64,000 nucleotides of DNA from Aedes albopictus (Eukaryota > Arthropoda > Insecta > Diptera > Culicidae): the NCBI RefSeq assembly GCF_035046485.1, contig NC_085137.1:456315004-456379003 (forward strand), given 5' to 3'. The translations under genes were made by a program, and so were the position numbers. The notes under the pieces were generated by a model. That model was not told where the DNA came from and did no database searches. It saw nothing but the letters and a program-made list of their open reading frames with translations. Shown one piece after another: positions 47,691 through 59,395 of this stretch (its first letter is position 1; each line of letters opens with the position of its first letter).

Positions 47691-50600
47691 ATTCCTGGAA
47701 AAATCCCTGAAGAAATTCTTGGAAAAAATACTGAAGGAATTAAAAAAAAAAAGAATTATTTCGTGAGTTTATTCGAAGTTTCTTCAGGATTTCTTTTCTA
47801 AGAACAATTTCTTGCAGAACATCCTCCGGGATTTTTTAAGAGTTTTTTTAAACAACTTATCCAGAAACCATTTGAAACATTCTGCAGAAGTTTCTCCGAA
47901 AGTATCTGCATAAATCCAATTAGGGATAATTTTATGAGCTTCTTTCAGGAGTTTCTCCGGAAATTCTTCCTGGGATTCCTCCAAAATTGCTCCAGGAATT
48001 CCTTCAGAGATTTCCATAAGATTTTTTCCAGCGATTCCTCCAAAATTACTTCGGAGATTCTCCTAGCTTTCCTTCAGAGATTTCTCCAGAAACTCCTCCA
48101 GAGATTCCTCTAGGGATACTTCCGAAACTTTCTCAAAGAGCTGCAAAGGACCAGAAATTTCTATAGGAATTACTACAGGAATTCCTTTAAAATATCCTGA
48201 AGGAACACCAGAAGGAATTACCAAAGATTTCCCTGGAGTAATCTTAGAAAGAATCCCTGGATGAATCTCTGGAGAAATCCTTGGAGGAATCCCTGAAGGA
48301 ATTTCTGGTGAAATTCCTAGAAGATACTCTGCCGAAATTGATAACAGAATTTTTAGAGGATTTTTTAGGAATCCTTGGAAGAATGCGTAGAAAAACATCT
48401 GGAAGAATGCCAGGAGCAATTCCAGGAAAAAACCCTGAAGCAAAGTATGAAGTAAGTTAACGAAAAGTCAACCCTGGAGTTAACTCTGCAGTAGTCTCTG
48501 GAGGAATTCATGAAATAATCCCTGATAGAAATCTTGGAGGAATCCTAGAAGTTATCCCTGGAGGAATTCTTGGAGGAATTCCTGGTGGGATTCCTGAAGG
48601 ATTTCTTGGAGAAATCCACGAAGGAACTTGTCAGGACAACTTTACAGGAAACCTTGGAAGAATCCCTGGAGTAAAAACAGGAGGAATGTCTGAAAAAATC
48701 TCCGAAGGAATTCCTAGAGGAATCCCTGAAGGAACGCCTAGAGCGATCCTGAAGTAATACATGGAGCATTCTCTGAAAGAATACTTGAAGGATTCCCTGA
48801 AGGAATTCCTAAAGAAATCCCTGGAAGAATCTCTGCAGGAATCTGTGGAGGAACTCATGCAGAAATTCGTGGAGGAATTCTTGGAGGAATCCCAGATGTA
48901 ATTTCTAAGGGCATCCAAGATAATCTCTGGAGAAATTACTGAAGGATCCCCTGAAGGTAATAACCAAGGAATCCAGGGAAAAAACCTGGAAGAATCCCTG
49001 GAGAACCTCCTAATGGATACCCTGAAGGAATTCTTGGAGAAATTGCTGGAGGAATTTGTGAAGAAAATTTTGGAGGAAAACTGTAAAGAATCCCTGAAGG
49101 AATTTCTGTTGTAATCACTGAAGAATTCGTGGAGGAAAAAACTTTGCTCCAGAAATTCCTCCAGAGATTTCCATAAGAATTTTTCCAGTGATTCCTAAAA
49201 AAATACTTCAGAGATTCTTCTAAATTTCCTCCAGAGACTCCTCCAAGGATTCTTCCAAGAATTTCTGAAAGGACTCCAAAGGACCAGCAATTTCTCTAGG
49301 GATTACTACAGCAATTCCTACAGATTTCCTCCAAGAGTTCCTGCAAAATTTTCTCCAGGAATACGTCTAGGGATTCCTATAGAATTCCTCTGAAAGCTTC
49401 TCCCGGAATGCCTCTAGAGATTCCTGCAAGAATTTCCCCAGGGATTCTATAAGTTTTTTTTCTCCATGGATTAGTCCTGGAATTCCTTCAGAATAACCTT
49501 CACGAATTCCTGCAAAACTTCCTCCATGAATTTCCCTAAAAATTCCTTCAAGAAACTCTCTAGGAATTCTTCAAAGGATTTCTCCAGCAATTTCTTTAGG
49601 GATTACTACATGAAATCTTTCACGGATTCCTCCAGGAGTTCCGGAAAAATTTCCTGCGGGAATTCTTCTAGGGAATTCTCCAGAATTCCCCTTAAAGTTC
49701 TTCCAGGAATGCCTCTACGAATCCGCCAGAAATTCATCCAGCGACTCCTCCACAAATTCCTTCAAGAATTCCTCCAGAAATTTAATAAAGATTAACTCAG
49801 GAATACCTGTACGAATTCTTCAAGGAATTCTCTTCGAGAAATTCTTCAGAAATTTCTCTACGGACTTCTGCAAGGATTGCCCCAGAAATTCAACAGTGAT
49901 TTTTCAGCAATTCCTACATCAATTTCTTCAGTGATGCCTCGAGTTATTCCTCCTGGGATTGCTCTAGATATTTTATCCGTAATTCCTGTAGGCATTTTTT
50001 AAAGAAATTCATTTTAAGATTTCTCCGGGAACGCTTCCAGAGATAAATAATAATGCGTTTGATTTGATATTCCATGTGCTTGCAGAACATTTTTCCAGAA
50101 TCATTGAAAAACAGATGGTCCGGTCTGACTTAACGCCGACCACTTCAGCAGTTCGATCAGAAATTCCTCTGATGATTTCTATAGGAATTTCTCTAAGAAT
50201 TTCTTCAGGAATTCCTCCAAGATTTGCTTCAGGAAGTTCATCAGAATTTCCTCCAGGAATTTCTCCAGGGATTCCTCCCAGAATTCCCCCAGGAATTCCT
50301 ACGAAAATTCGTCCTCCAGGGATTCTATCAGGAATTCCTTCAAGAAATTCCTTCACTAGTTTTCCATGGATCCCTCAAGGAAATCCTCCAGGAATTCATT
50401 CAGGGATTTCTTGAGGAATTCCTCCATTCCCTTTTCCCATAGTTATCCCTGAAGGAGTTCTTGGAGATAGCCCTGGAAAAACTCCTCAAGTAATCCTCGG
50501 AGCAAACCTGGAGAATTCCCTGGAGGAATCCCAAGAGTAATTCCTGGAAGAATTTGTCAACCTTCCTAATGAACGTTGGAAATAGCTCGCTGACGTAGTT

Positions 50601-52000
50601 TGGGGTCAAACATGATCCTAATGCACAAGGTGGGTAAAAGAAACCTTATAAGAATCTCTTGAGGAATCCCTGGAGGGATCTCTGAGAGGATTTTTGGAGA
50701 GATTCCTGGAGAACTTTGTGCAATAAACCTTGGAGTAACCATTGAAGAATTCCTGGAGGAATCGCTGAGGGAATTTTTGGTGAAATCAATGGATGAATTT
50801 TTGGAGGATTCTCTAAAGGAAATCCTTGGAGGAATCCCTGGAAGAATTCCTGGAGGAATCCCTGGAGAAGTTCCTGAAGCAGTTAATTGAGAAATTCGTG
50901 GATGAATCACTGGATGATTTGAGGAGAAATTTCTCGATGAATAACTGAAGGAACTCCTGAAAGAATTAATCGAAGAATCCCTAGAGGGCACCTAGAGGAA
51001 ACCCTGGAGGAAACCCTGGAAGAATCCCTGAAGGAATTCACGGAGGTATCCCTTGAATAATTGCTGGAAGAATCCCTGGAGGAATCCTATAGAAAATTCC
51101 AGGAGGAGTTCATGAAGGAATCCTCGGTGGAATCTCTGGAGGAATCTCCCTGGAAGCAGCTTAAATGGAATTTAAGGGGAGATTCCTGGAAGAATCCTTT
51201 GGAAAATTTCGCGAAGAATTCCAGGAATAACCCATAGAAAAATCCATGGAAGAATCCATGGAAGAACCCCTGGAGGAATCCTTAATAAAAAAAATCCTGG
51301 AGGAATCCATGCAGAAATTTATAGCGAAACAACTTTTCTGGAGGAATCCTCGGAGAAATCCTTGGAGAGATTCCTGGACGATTCCTTGGAGGAATTTCAG
51401 GAGGAATTAAATTCAGGAACATAAATTTCTGGCAGATTTCCTAGAGGCATTCTGGAAGATACCCTTGAAGAATTTCTGTTGAAGTTTCTGGAGGAATGTT
51501 ATGGGAATTAAGTAGAAGAGTAGTATGAGGAATTTCTGGAGGAATGTTTAAAGCAATCCCTAGATAAAATCCTGTAGTTATCCTTTGAGGAAATCATGGA
51601 GGAATCCTTAGAGAAATTCTTTCAGGAATTTGTAGCGGAATCCCTGAAGCAATTCCTGGAAGAACCCCTTAAGGCATCACTGGAGAAATTGATATAGGAA
51701 TTCCTGAAGTCTTTGTGTGATTTTCGGAGCATTTCCCCATGGATTCCTCCAAGGATTGTTCCAGGAATTCCTCCAGAACTTTCACTAAGGATTGCTCCAG
51801 GAACTACCCCAGACATTCCACTTAAAATTCTTCCAGGGATAATTCCAAGGTTTCCTCCAATTATTCCTACAGAAAATCCTCTAGTGATTCCTCCACAAAT
51901 TCTTCGAATCCTCTAGGAATATTCCAACCTGGGATTATTTCAGCAATTCCTTCAGGGATTCTATCAGAAACCAGGGATTTTACCAAGGTTTCCTCCACAA
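47691..52000. repeat. Central satellite region with direct duplications
   Basis: Orientation alternates: purine-rich 47691-47745, pyrimidine-rich 47775-48170, purine-rich 48180-49130, pyrimidine-rich 49140-50430, purine-rich 50440-51715, then pyrimidine-rich. 47990-49130 repeats, in order, parts of 43170-45690; 49140-50430 repeats 43170-44100 again (AGATTTCCATAAGATTTTTTCC, GGACTCCAAAGGACCAGC). Small non-satellite inserts lie at 50045-50158 and 50574-50640. Confidence 0.82.
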
Positions 52001-54170
52001 ATTCCTTCAGTATTTTTTCCAAGACTTTATTCAGGGATTTTCCAGGAATTCCTTCTCAATTTCCTCCAGAATTTCCTCCTGTAGGGATTCTTCCCGGAGC
52101 AGCTCCAGAGAATACTTTAGTTTCTACTGAGATTATTCTACGAATTCTTTCAGAGATTCCTCTAGGAACTTCTCCGGAGTTTCCTACACCCAAGTAACAA
52201 TTCCATTGCTAATTGGTTTTGTTTCATTTTCATTAAAAACACTAGAAATTTCTTCAGGGATTCTTTCAAGGTTTCCTCAAAAATTTGGTTCACAAATTCT
52301 TCCAGGAATTTCTCCAAGAATTCCTTCAGGGATTCCTCCAGAAGGTTCTCCCGGGATTCTTTCAGATTTCCTCCTTGGATTTCTTTGTTAATTCCTTCAG
52401 GGAATCCTCCAAGTATTCTTTCAGAGAATGCTCCAGATATTAATTACTTCAGGAGGATGTTCCAGGTGATTACACCAGAAATTCCTCCAAGGATTCCTCC
52501 AGGGATTCTTTCAAGGTTTCCTTCAAAGATGGGTTCACAAATTCCTTCAGGAATATCTCCAAGAAATCCTTCAGGAATCCCCCCAGGAATTCCTCCAAAA
52601 ATTGCTCCAGAGATTGCTTTTAGGATTCCAGGGATTTCTCCAGAATTCCTCCAAGGATTTTTTCAGGGATACCTACAGAAGGTTTTCCAGGGATTCTTCC
52701 TGGTTTCCTTCCAGGATTCTTTGGTTAATACCTTCAGGGATTCCTCCAGAATTCCTTCAAGGATTCTGTCAGGGATTATTCCAGGAATTCTTCCAGAGAC
52801 TCCTCCAGAGACTCCTCCATAGTTGTGTCCAAGAATTGCTCTAGGAAACGTTCGTTCCAAACGTTCTTCGACGCATTCTTCCAAGAATTCTTAAAGAAAA
52901 TCCTCAAGCAATTGTGCTATAAATTTCTCCAGAGGCTCTTCCAGGAATTCCACCAAAAATTCCTTCAGGGATTCCTCCAATGATTTCTCCAGAGATTCAT
53001 CCAGGGATTACTTCTAACATTTCTTCAAGGAAATCTTCAGGAATTTTTTCTGGGGTTTCTTCAGAAGTTTTTCCAGGGGTTCTTCTAGGAAATGCTCCAG
53101 AGATTACTAGAAGTTATTCCTCCAGAAGAAATTCTTCCAGAAATTCCTTCAGAGATTCTTCAAGGAATTCCTCCAGAGTTTCCTCCAGGGATACCTCGAA
53201 GAACTTCTCTTGAGATTTCTCCAAGAATTCCTTAAGAGCAAAAAGAAACTGGAGAAATTCTTCAGTGAATCCCTGGAGGAATTCCCGGAGGATTTCTTTG
53301 GGGGATGCATGGAAAAACTAGTAAAAGAATCTCTGAAGGAATCCGTGAAGAAATTCCTGATAGAATCCCTGTAGGACGATTTTTAGTTGAAATCTCTGGA
53401 GAAATTTCTGGAGGAAACTCTGAATGAATTCTTGGAGCAATTCTTGGTAGAAATCCTGAAGGAATTCTTAGAGAAATTCCAATAGAAATCGCCAGAGGAG
53501 TTCCTGAGGGAACTCCTCAAGTAATCCCTGGAAGAGTTCCTGGAGAAATCTTTAAAGGAATTTCTTGAAAAATGCCTGCAGGAATTACTAACAAAATCTC
53601 TGGAGGCATCACTGGAGAAATTAATGTAGGAATTGCTGAAAAATCACTGAAGAATTTCTGGAGCAATCCTTGCGGGAGCCCTTAGAGAAATTTCTGAAGA
53701 ATTCCTGGAAAGAGAATTTCTTGAAGAATTCATGCAGGTATTCCTGGAGGAATCTCTTACGAAATTTTTGAAGGTATTCCTGGAAAAGTCCCTGGATGAA
53801 TTTCTGGAGGATTCTCTAAAGGCATTCCTGGAGGAACTGTAAGGTGAATTCTAGAGGAATTCCTGCAGGAAATACTACCGGAACTCATGTTGAAATCCCT
53901 AAAGAATTTACTGGAGGAATCCTTGGAGGAATTCCTAGAGGTATTCCTGGAGGAGCTTTTAGAGGAATTGTGGAGCAATCCTTAGACGTATTCCTGGAGG
54001 AAATTCTGCAATAATTCCTGTAATATTCCCTGGACAAATGGCTGGTCCTTTGGAGTCCTTTGAGAAATTCTTAGAGGAATTCCTAGAGGAATCTCTGGAA
54101 GAAGTCTAGAAGAATCTCCGAAGTAATTTTGGAGGAATCGATGGAAAAAATCTTATGGAAATCTCTGGAG
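52001..54170. repeat. Satellite interior of palindromic element, right arm
   Basis: Pyrimidine-rich on plus to 53240, then purine-rich to 54170, the mirror image of the left arm with deletions. The matching order is listed under the palindromic element. Confidence 0.88.
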
Positions 54171-54464
54171 GAATTACTCCCAAAATCTTAATTTCATTCA
54201 GAAATCCTAATTGAGTATGGCGTTGTTGCTTTCGAAACTTTACAAAACTACAAGCTCCCGAGTGGAGACAGAGACAGAGCACAAAGTGCTGCGAATATTA
54301 TTTATGTTCAATGAGATAGATTTAACATAATCGAAGTTGCTAAATCCTGCTCTTACCTATTTGTTGGCGAATGAGTAAGAGCAGGAAGCTGCAAACTTCG
54401 ATCAGGATCAACCTACTTCGTCAAAAAGCACTATTTTGAAACGAATAAATTACGGCAGCCTTCA

Positions 54465-54812
54465 GTGGGCAGGGCACGTAGTGCGATTATCAAAGAAAGA
54501 ATAATAACGAAAACAACATTCAGCATGGAACCAGGTTTAATGGTCGGTGATTTCATGGACGTCTGCGAACGCGCTGGCTACACGTGGTTGAAAAAGACAT
54601 GTTTGGAGAACCAGGAGGAACAGCGTCCAAACCCGACGAAGATTGTGCTGTATGCTCAAAGCTTTATTAGTTACTTTATAGCCAACAAAGTTACTTCCGG
54701 GATCACCAGCTCACTATTAAAATCATCGCGAACTTCCAGATATCGACAACAACAGTTTTATTCCGGTGTTTCCCATCCCCCAAGACGATGCCGGAATAAT
54801 AAAACACCCTAA
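54465..54812 (+). other. Conserved 115-codon frame in right arm
   Basis: Same predicted protein as 42892-42545 in the left arm (begins MGRARSAIIKERI, ends PRRCRNNKTP). No family is recognised and the first codons overlap the out-of-frame retroelement motif LQWAGHVV. Treated as non-coding. Confidence 0.4.
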
Positions 54813-56199
54813 CCAAGCCTTTCAGGCTGATAGCCTCAGTTACGGTCTACCAAAATCCAACCATCTTCCCGGGATTACCATGAGCTTCCCAGAATCATTG
54901 AGACTACAAAAAGCATTCAACTGAACACTTTTCCGAACACGCAGCGGCGTCGTTCTTTTCACTCATGCGCCAGCGCGCCATTCTGTTGTTGTTCGGCGCG
55001 GGGAATCAAGTAGCCATGTGCGCGAAATAAACATGACGCTAGTTTCGCAGTCACAGTGGGGTCAAGAGAGCTAATGTCTGATGCACTTACTGAAGCAAAT
55101 TTATGATGCAAAACAGTGCATTCAAATCAAAATTGCGGGAAAATGACAAGAGTTAGGAGTTTGGTGCCAAAGGCGCTTAACTTTGTCTAAGGGAAAAAAT
55201 AAGTTAATTACGCATTTTTTCGAGTAAATCGACAAAAACTGATAAAAAACCACTTACTTTTCATTTATTTTCTCTTAAAAAGTTAGTAAGTAACAAAAAT
55301 TTGCATGTTCGAAGATGACGTTCAATAGCAAATTTCATAATCTTTCGAATGGTGCTGAGAGATCTTAAATAAGTTTGACCGTTTTTATGTTATAGCCATT
55401 TTATTGAAAGCATTGTCAAAATCATGAAAAGTTCAATAACTCCGTAATGGTTGAGATTTGACCATATGCGTAGAACAATTTTTTTCATCAAATATCATCC
55501 TTAATCACCCCCTAAAATATTCTGGGTAAGGAACCCAACACCCTGTATAAACAAAACCATCGACCTACCTTTTTAAAATTTTGTACAAAGGCGCTCCATA
55601 GTAAATTTTCGGAAATTTAAGGTCAATAAAGCACAATTTTGATTATAGAACTACCAATACTGCTCCGATTTTTATCAAAATTTTACAGTATAGTACTATT
55701 ATGAAAATACGTTCTTAGTAAAATTTTGAGCCATTTTGTATGAATACTTTCAAAGTTGTAGCAGTTTGAATATGAAAAAAACTGACCGGGTGCCACTTAA
55801 GCAAATATAACTTTGTAACGGCTGGATCAAATTGAATGAAATTTTTACACAACATTTTGATATGTATACTTTACACACAGAAAAATTTTCATGGAAATCG
55901 GTTCAGTATTTCTGGCTCTATAAAAAAAAGAGTAAAAATGTGTTCTTATTTTTTAATCCTCTTTGTACAAAATTTTGAAATTGTAGTTTTCAGGATTCAC
56001 AATATCTCCGCAAATACTAAACCGATTTTGATGAAAATTTTATGGTATAAGCTACTTATAATGTACCAATACTGTTCCAAAAATCAACTGTTTTGGTGTA
56101 CGCAGTCTCAAGTTATAAAACAAATTGTGTGACCAAATTTTGACCGTATCACCCTTTAACACAATGATTTTATCAGAAATTACGCCGGGTATTCATCTA

Positions 56200-57157
56200 C
56201 AGTGTATCAAACAATTGTCCGTACAGCAAATTTTTTGTCAATATAATTTTTCATTCAAATGTAATGTTTTTATACGTCAATCAAAAATGCTGAAATTTTG
56301 ACCAGTCATGAATGATATATTAATGCTCCATTGGTGAAATTTTTAGCGAGATCGAATAAGTTTTCTCAAAGTTATAGAACTTTTAGTAAAACTCATATGA
56401 TTTTTGAACACATTTTCAAAACAGTATATCTCAATATGTACTGGATGAAATATGTACTGGATGCAGATGAAACTTGTTTAATTTTTTTGTGTGACAGCTT
56501 AAACCTAAGACTTTCATATGCAGCTACGTTTGAGGTTTTATATTGACTACAAAAATATGAAACATGTGCTTATGTAGTTGACGATATTTAAAAAAATACC
56601 ACATTTTGCACATATAATCTGCCAAACGTTTTCCACCAGTAAAAGTGCATTAACTGAACGAAAAATGCATAGGACCTACTCTTCATATGTAGTTTAGTAG
56701 GTCCTGTATAAAAATATTACATAAAGAAAGTTTAAAAAAGTTGAAAACACTTGGCACTTTTATTGACCAAAATAAGATAAATTTCCAAATAATACTCTGA
56801 ACATGAACATATACAGATTTTTCATATTTTTTGTAGTAAATATAAAACCTCAAACGAAGCTGCATATGAAAGCTTTAGGTATAAGCTGTAACACAAAAAA
56901 GATTGAAAAAGTTTCATCCAGTACATATTGAGATATAATGTTTTAAAAATGTTTTAAAAAATCTTATAAGTTTTACTAAAAGTTGAAAACTTATTCGATC
57001 TCGCTCAAAATTTTACCAATGGAGATTCAATATATAGTTTATGATTGGTCAAAATTTCAGCGTTTTTGATTGACGAACAAAAAAGTTATAAACATTTGAA
57101 TGAAAAATTATTTTGACCAAAAAGTTGCTGTACGGACAATTGTTTGATACACTACTG
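56200..57157. mobile_element. Mariner-type fold-back, 958 bp
   Basis: CAGTGTATCAAACAATTGTC at the left pairs with GACAATTGTTTGATACAC at the right; TA at 56198-56199 and 57158-57159. The arms pair over several hundred bp (CGAGATCGAATAAGTTTT and inverse; ATGCAGCTACGTTTGAGGTTT and inverse). Short ORFs are without relatives. Confidence 0.85.
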
Positions 57158-58172
57158 TATGTATTTTCTCAGAAATTCCTCCATGATTTCTTTCAAGTGT
57201 ACCTGTAGGAATTTATCTATGGATACATCTAGGAATTAATTTAAAAAATGTTAAGGATTTAATCTGGGGATTTCTCCCGGATTTTTTCCAAAAATATCTC
57301 CAGAAGTTTTGTTAGGGATTCCTTCAGGAGTTTCCAGGTATTCTTTCTAGATTTTTTTTCAAGAAAATCCATCTATGGAAAATTAGAATATTCCTGTTTT
57401 TTTCAAAATGTCAGGAAAATCCTGAAGATTTTTTTTTAAATTCTTCTAAAATACTTTTACTTACTTCTGAAATTTCAGCAGGAATTTTTTCAAAAGTTGT
57501 TCCAGCAGTTCCTTCAAGAATTGCCCATGCGCCTCCTTCAGAGATCACTCCAGGAATTCATCCATGGGAATGTACTAGTGAAAGGGCGCTGAAATCGGGG
57601 AGCCTTGACTAACTAGCTCTGATTTTACCATGACAACACTGGAAATAATTTATCACACATCTTGTCAGTAATCTGCTGAAGCATTACATTGACCTTTTCA
57701 TGGAATTTACTAGATATTTTGGAATTGCAGCTGAGTACACTCCAAGAGAGTATAAGGCATCAACCAAAAATATTAGGAATAAATTACAATTATCGGTGAG
57801 GATGTCATGAGAAATGTTGAAAGAAGTTTATTTGAAAGCTTTGTGGAAAAGTCTGGCAAATGAGCATTTGCATGCATCCACCAACAATGTTTTCATTACT
57901 AAGGGATCTGTAAAAAAATATCGTAAGAAAATCACCCCATATACTCCGCTCATCGTGATCATCGATAAAGCGAGAGATATTTATGAAAAATGAAGTCAGA
58001 AAAGTAAGTATGAGATTAAGATATGAGATATAAGGTATGCTTTGGCGATATTTTGGGTGCGTATCCGCGTGTCAAAAGGCTAAAAGCCCCTGCATTGAAA
58101 GTCATCGAAGTAAATTGTACCTAAAATCGAGGGTCTATATAATCGAGGATCCACTAGATCGAGGTATACCTG
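57158..58172. mobile_element. Outer end of TA element copy 2 (inverted)
   Basis: 57573-58172 is the reverse complement of 25401-26031: GGGCGCTGAAATCGGGGA versus TCCCCGATTTCAGTGCCC, ATCACCCCATATACTCC, and the terminal ATCGAGGTATACCTG next to TA (58173-58174). 57160-57572 is its satellite interior. Together with 41097-41631 and 37468-38073 it reconstructs one element broken by several later insertions. Confidence 0.72.
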
Positions 58173-58209
58173 TACTGCTCATAATCGCATAAGAGTAACA
58201 TTCGACAAA

Positions 58210-58560
58210 AGTAGGCAGTTGAGAAAATGGTGCCCACAGAATCAACTTTTAATAGGTATATTGTTCTCGCTATTATTTCCACCGACATTCACATTACCTG
58301 TCCAACCCACTGAAGTCTGACCTATTTTATAATATTCTGATCTATTTCACAATTCAGGGTGTAAGGTTCCTGAGTGCAAACTTTCTAAAGGGTGATAGAG
58401 GACCATGAATGGTGAAAAAAATGTTCCAAACATATGGTCAAATCTCAACCGTTACGTAGTTATTGAACTTTTCATGTTTTTGACTATATTGCCCTAACTG
58501 GCTATAACTTGAAAATGGTTAAACTTATCGCAGTTTTTTTTACCCTTATTCGAATCATAA
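58210..58560. mobile_element. Relic of the palindromic element's end
   Basis: CAGGGTGTAAGGTTCC at 58356 begins a stretch that follows 41789-41990 closely (CATATGGTCAAATCTCAACC, ACGTAGTTATTGAACTTTTC). The preceding 58280-58340, on minus, reads LQWVGQV, similar to the retroelement motif found inside the palindromic element. Confidence 0.65.
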
Positions 58561-59345
58561 TTGTTTGTTTGTTTGTTTATTTATTAACGACCCTTTAATC
58601 AAAAACGATCATTCGGGTCGGAATGCGAGTTCATTAAATTAAATCTAAATACAAAAAAATAATACAAATTTCATTACTGTTTTCTCCGTTTCTCTCTATC
58701 GATACTCCTGCGTAACCATTTAATCCATGCGTCCATGTTATCATCGCGGTCGGGCTCGGGATCATCTTCGTCGTCTTCATTCAATTCGATGCTATTCATA
58801 TCGAAATCTGGGCTGCGTTCTCTCTGCGATTGAACAGTCGCCTTGCGAAAGAATTTTTCGTTACTATCCTGCTTCTTTCTCGGTGGCGATGGCGACTCCG
58901 TTGTTGGTTCATTCGTATTCACCACACGCTCGGGCGGCTGTACACTGTGTTGCTGTTGTTTATTTCTCCTTCTTTTCCCGCCGACGGTAGTTGCGACGTC
59001 TACCGATAGCTTGTTGGTCGGTTTATTTTCCACCAGCGGTTATGACACTTCGCAGTCATATCAGATCGTTCGTTACGATCCAAGGATAAGAAACCTTGAT
59101 TACCTATCGTAATCAACCTGTTTCATGCAAGCATTGCACCCAGCCACTGCATCCCGGCAGTACATGTGTACAAAATAAAAAAGCAGTTAAAATCAAGCCT
59201 GACAAACAATCGACAGCCAACAAACCCGCTAGCGATAGTAGGTCGACACTCAAACAAACGAACGAAGCTAATGAGCCGAACATCCGTTCGAGCTACTCGA
59301 ATGATAATTGTTTTTTCTTTCAAATGACATCTTTGAATCGGTGAA
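58561..59345 (-). pseudogene. LINE ORF1-type fragment with inverted 5' half
   Basis: The minus strand frame 59033-58674 codes a 119-residue basic and acidic protein (MENKPTNKLSVDVATTVGGK, then an acidic LNEDDEDDPEPDRDDN and KWLRRSIDREKRRKQ) directly followed by a short 3' UTR and a GTTT/AAAC-type tail (58561-58580). The adjacent plus-strand frame 59096-59344 codes a zinc-knuckle-like segment (ITYRNQPVSCKHC, HPGSTCVQNKK) typical of gag-like ORF1 of mosquito LINEs. The opposite orientation of two ORF1 pieces is what a twin-primed (5'-inverted) insertion would leave. No ORF2 follows. Confidence 0.6.
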
Positions 59346-59395
59346 TATCACATGGCATTTTTCAAAGGTAATCCGTGACATTTAACTTAAATTTT

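Larger units (their letters stand above)
41789..55545. mobile_element. Giant palindromic element, 13.76 kb
   Basis: Ends CAGGGTGTTGGGTTCC and GGAACCCAACACCCTG, flanked by TATA on each side (41785-41788, 55546-55549). The outer 1.37 kb of each arm is unique sequence, nearly identical between arms: a 115-codon frame at 42892-42545 (minus) reappears unchanged at 54465-54812 (plus). The inverted match continues inside: 43379-43600 with 53978-53757, 44144-44350 with 53213-52980, 45535-45690 with 52395-52235, 46750-46870 with 52195-52065. The interior is satellite array. No transposase was found. CAGGG ends would suit hAT-like elements, but the flank is not an 8-bp duplication. Confidence 0.75.
41636..56155. 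mobile_element. TTAA-flanked MITE split by a 13.8-kb insertion
   Basis: AGGGTGATACGGTCAAAATT at the left and its inverse at the right, flanked by TTAA (41632-41635, 56156-56159). Terminal arms of about 140 bp pair well (ACTGCGTACACCAAAACAG and inverse). Only 41636-41784 and 55550-56155 belong to it, about 755 bp in all. Between them is the palindromic element. Confidence 0.78.

Noticed and set aside
43170..54170. Possible CRISPR-like array
   Set aside because: Units are contiguous, degenerate and lack constant-length unique spacers; the context is an insect genome.
41785..55549. Palindrome as an assembly artefact
   Set aside because: The arms differ by a 23-bp indel, larger deletions and a LINE insertion, which a duplicated contig would not show; long-read proof is still lacking.
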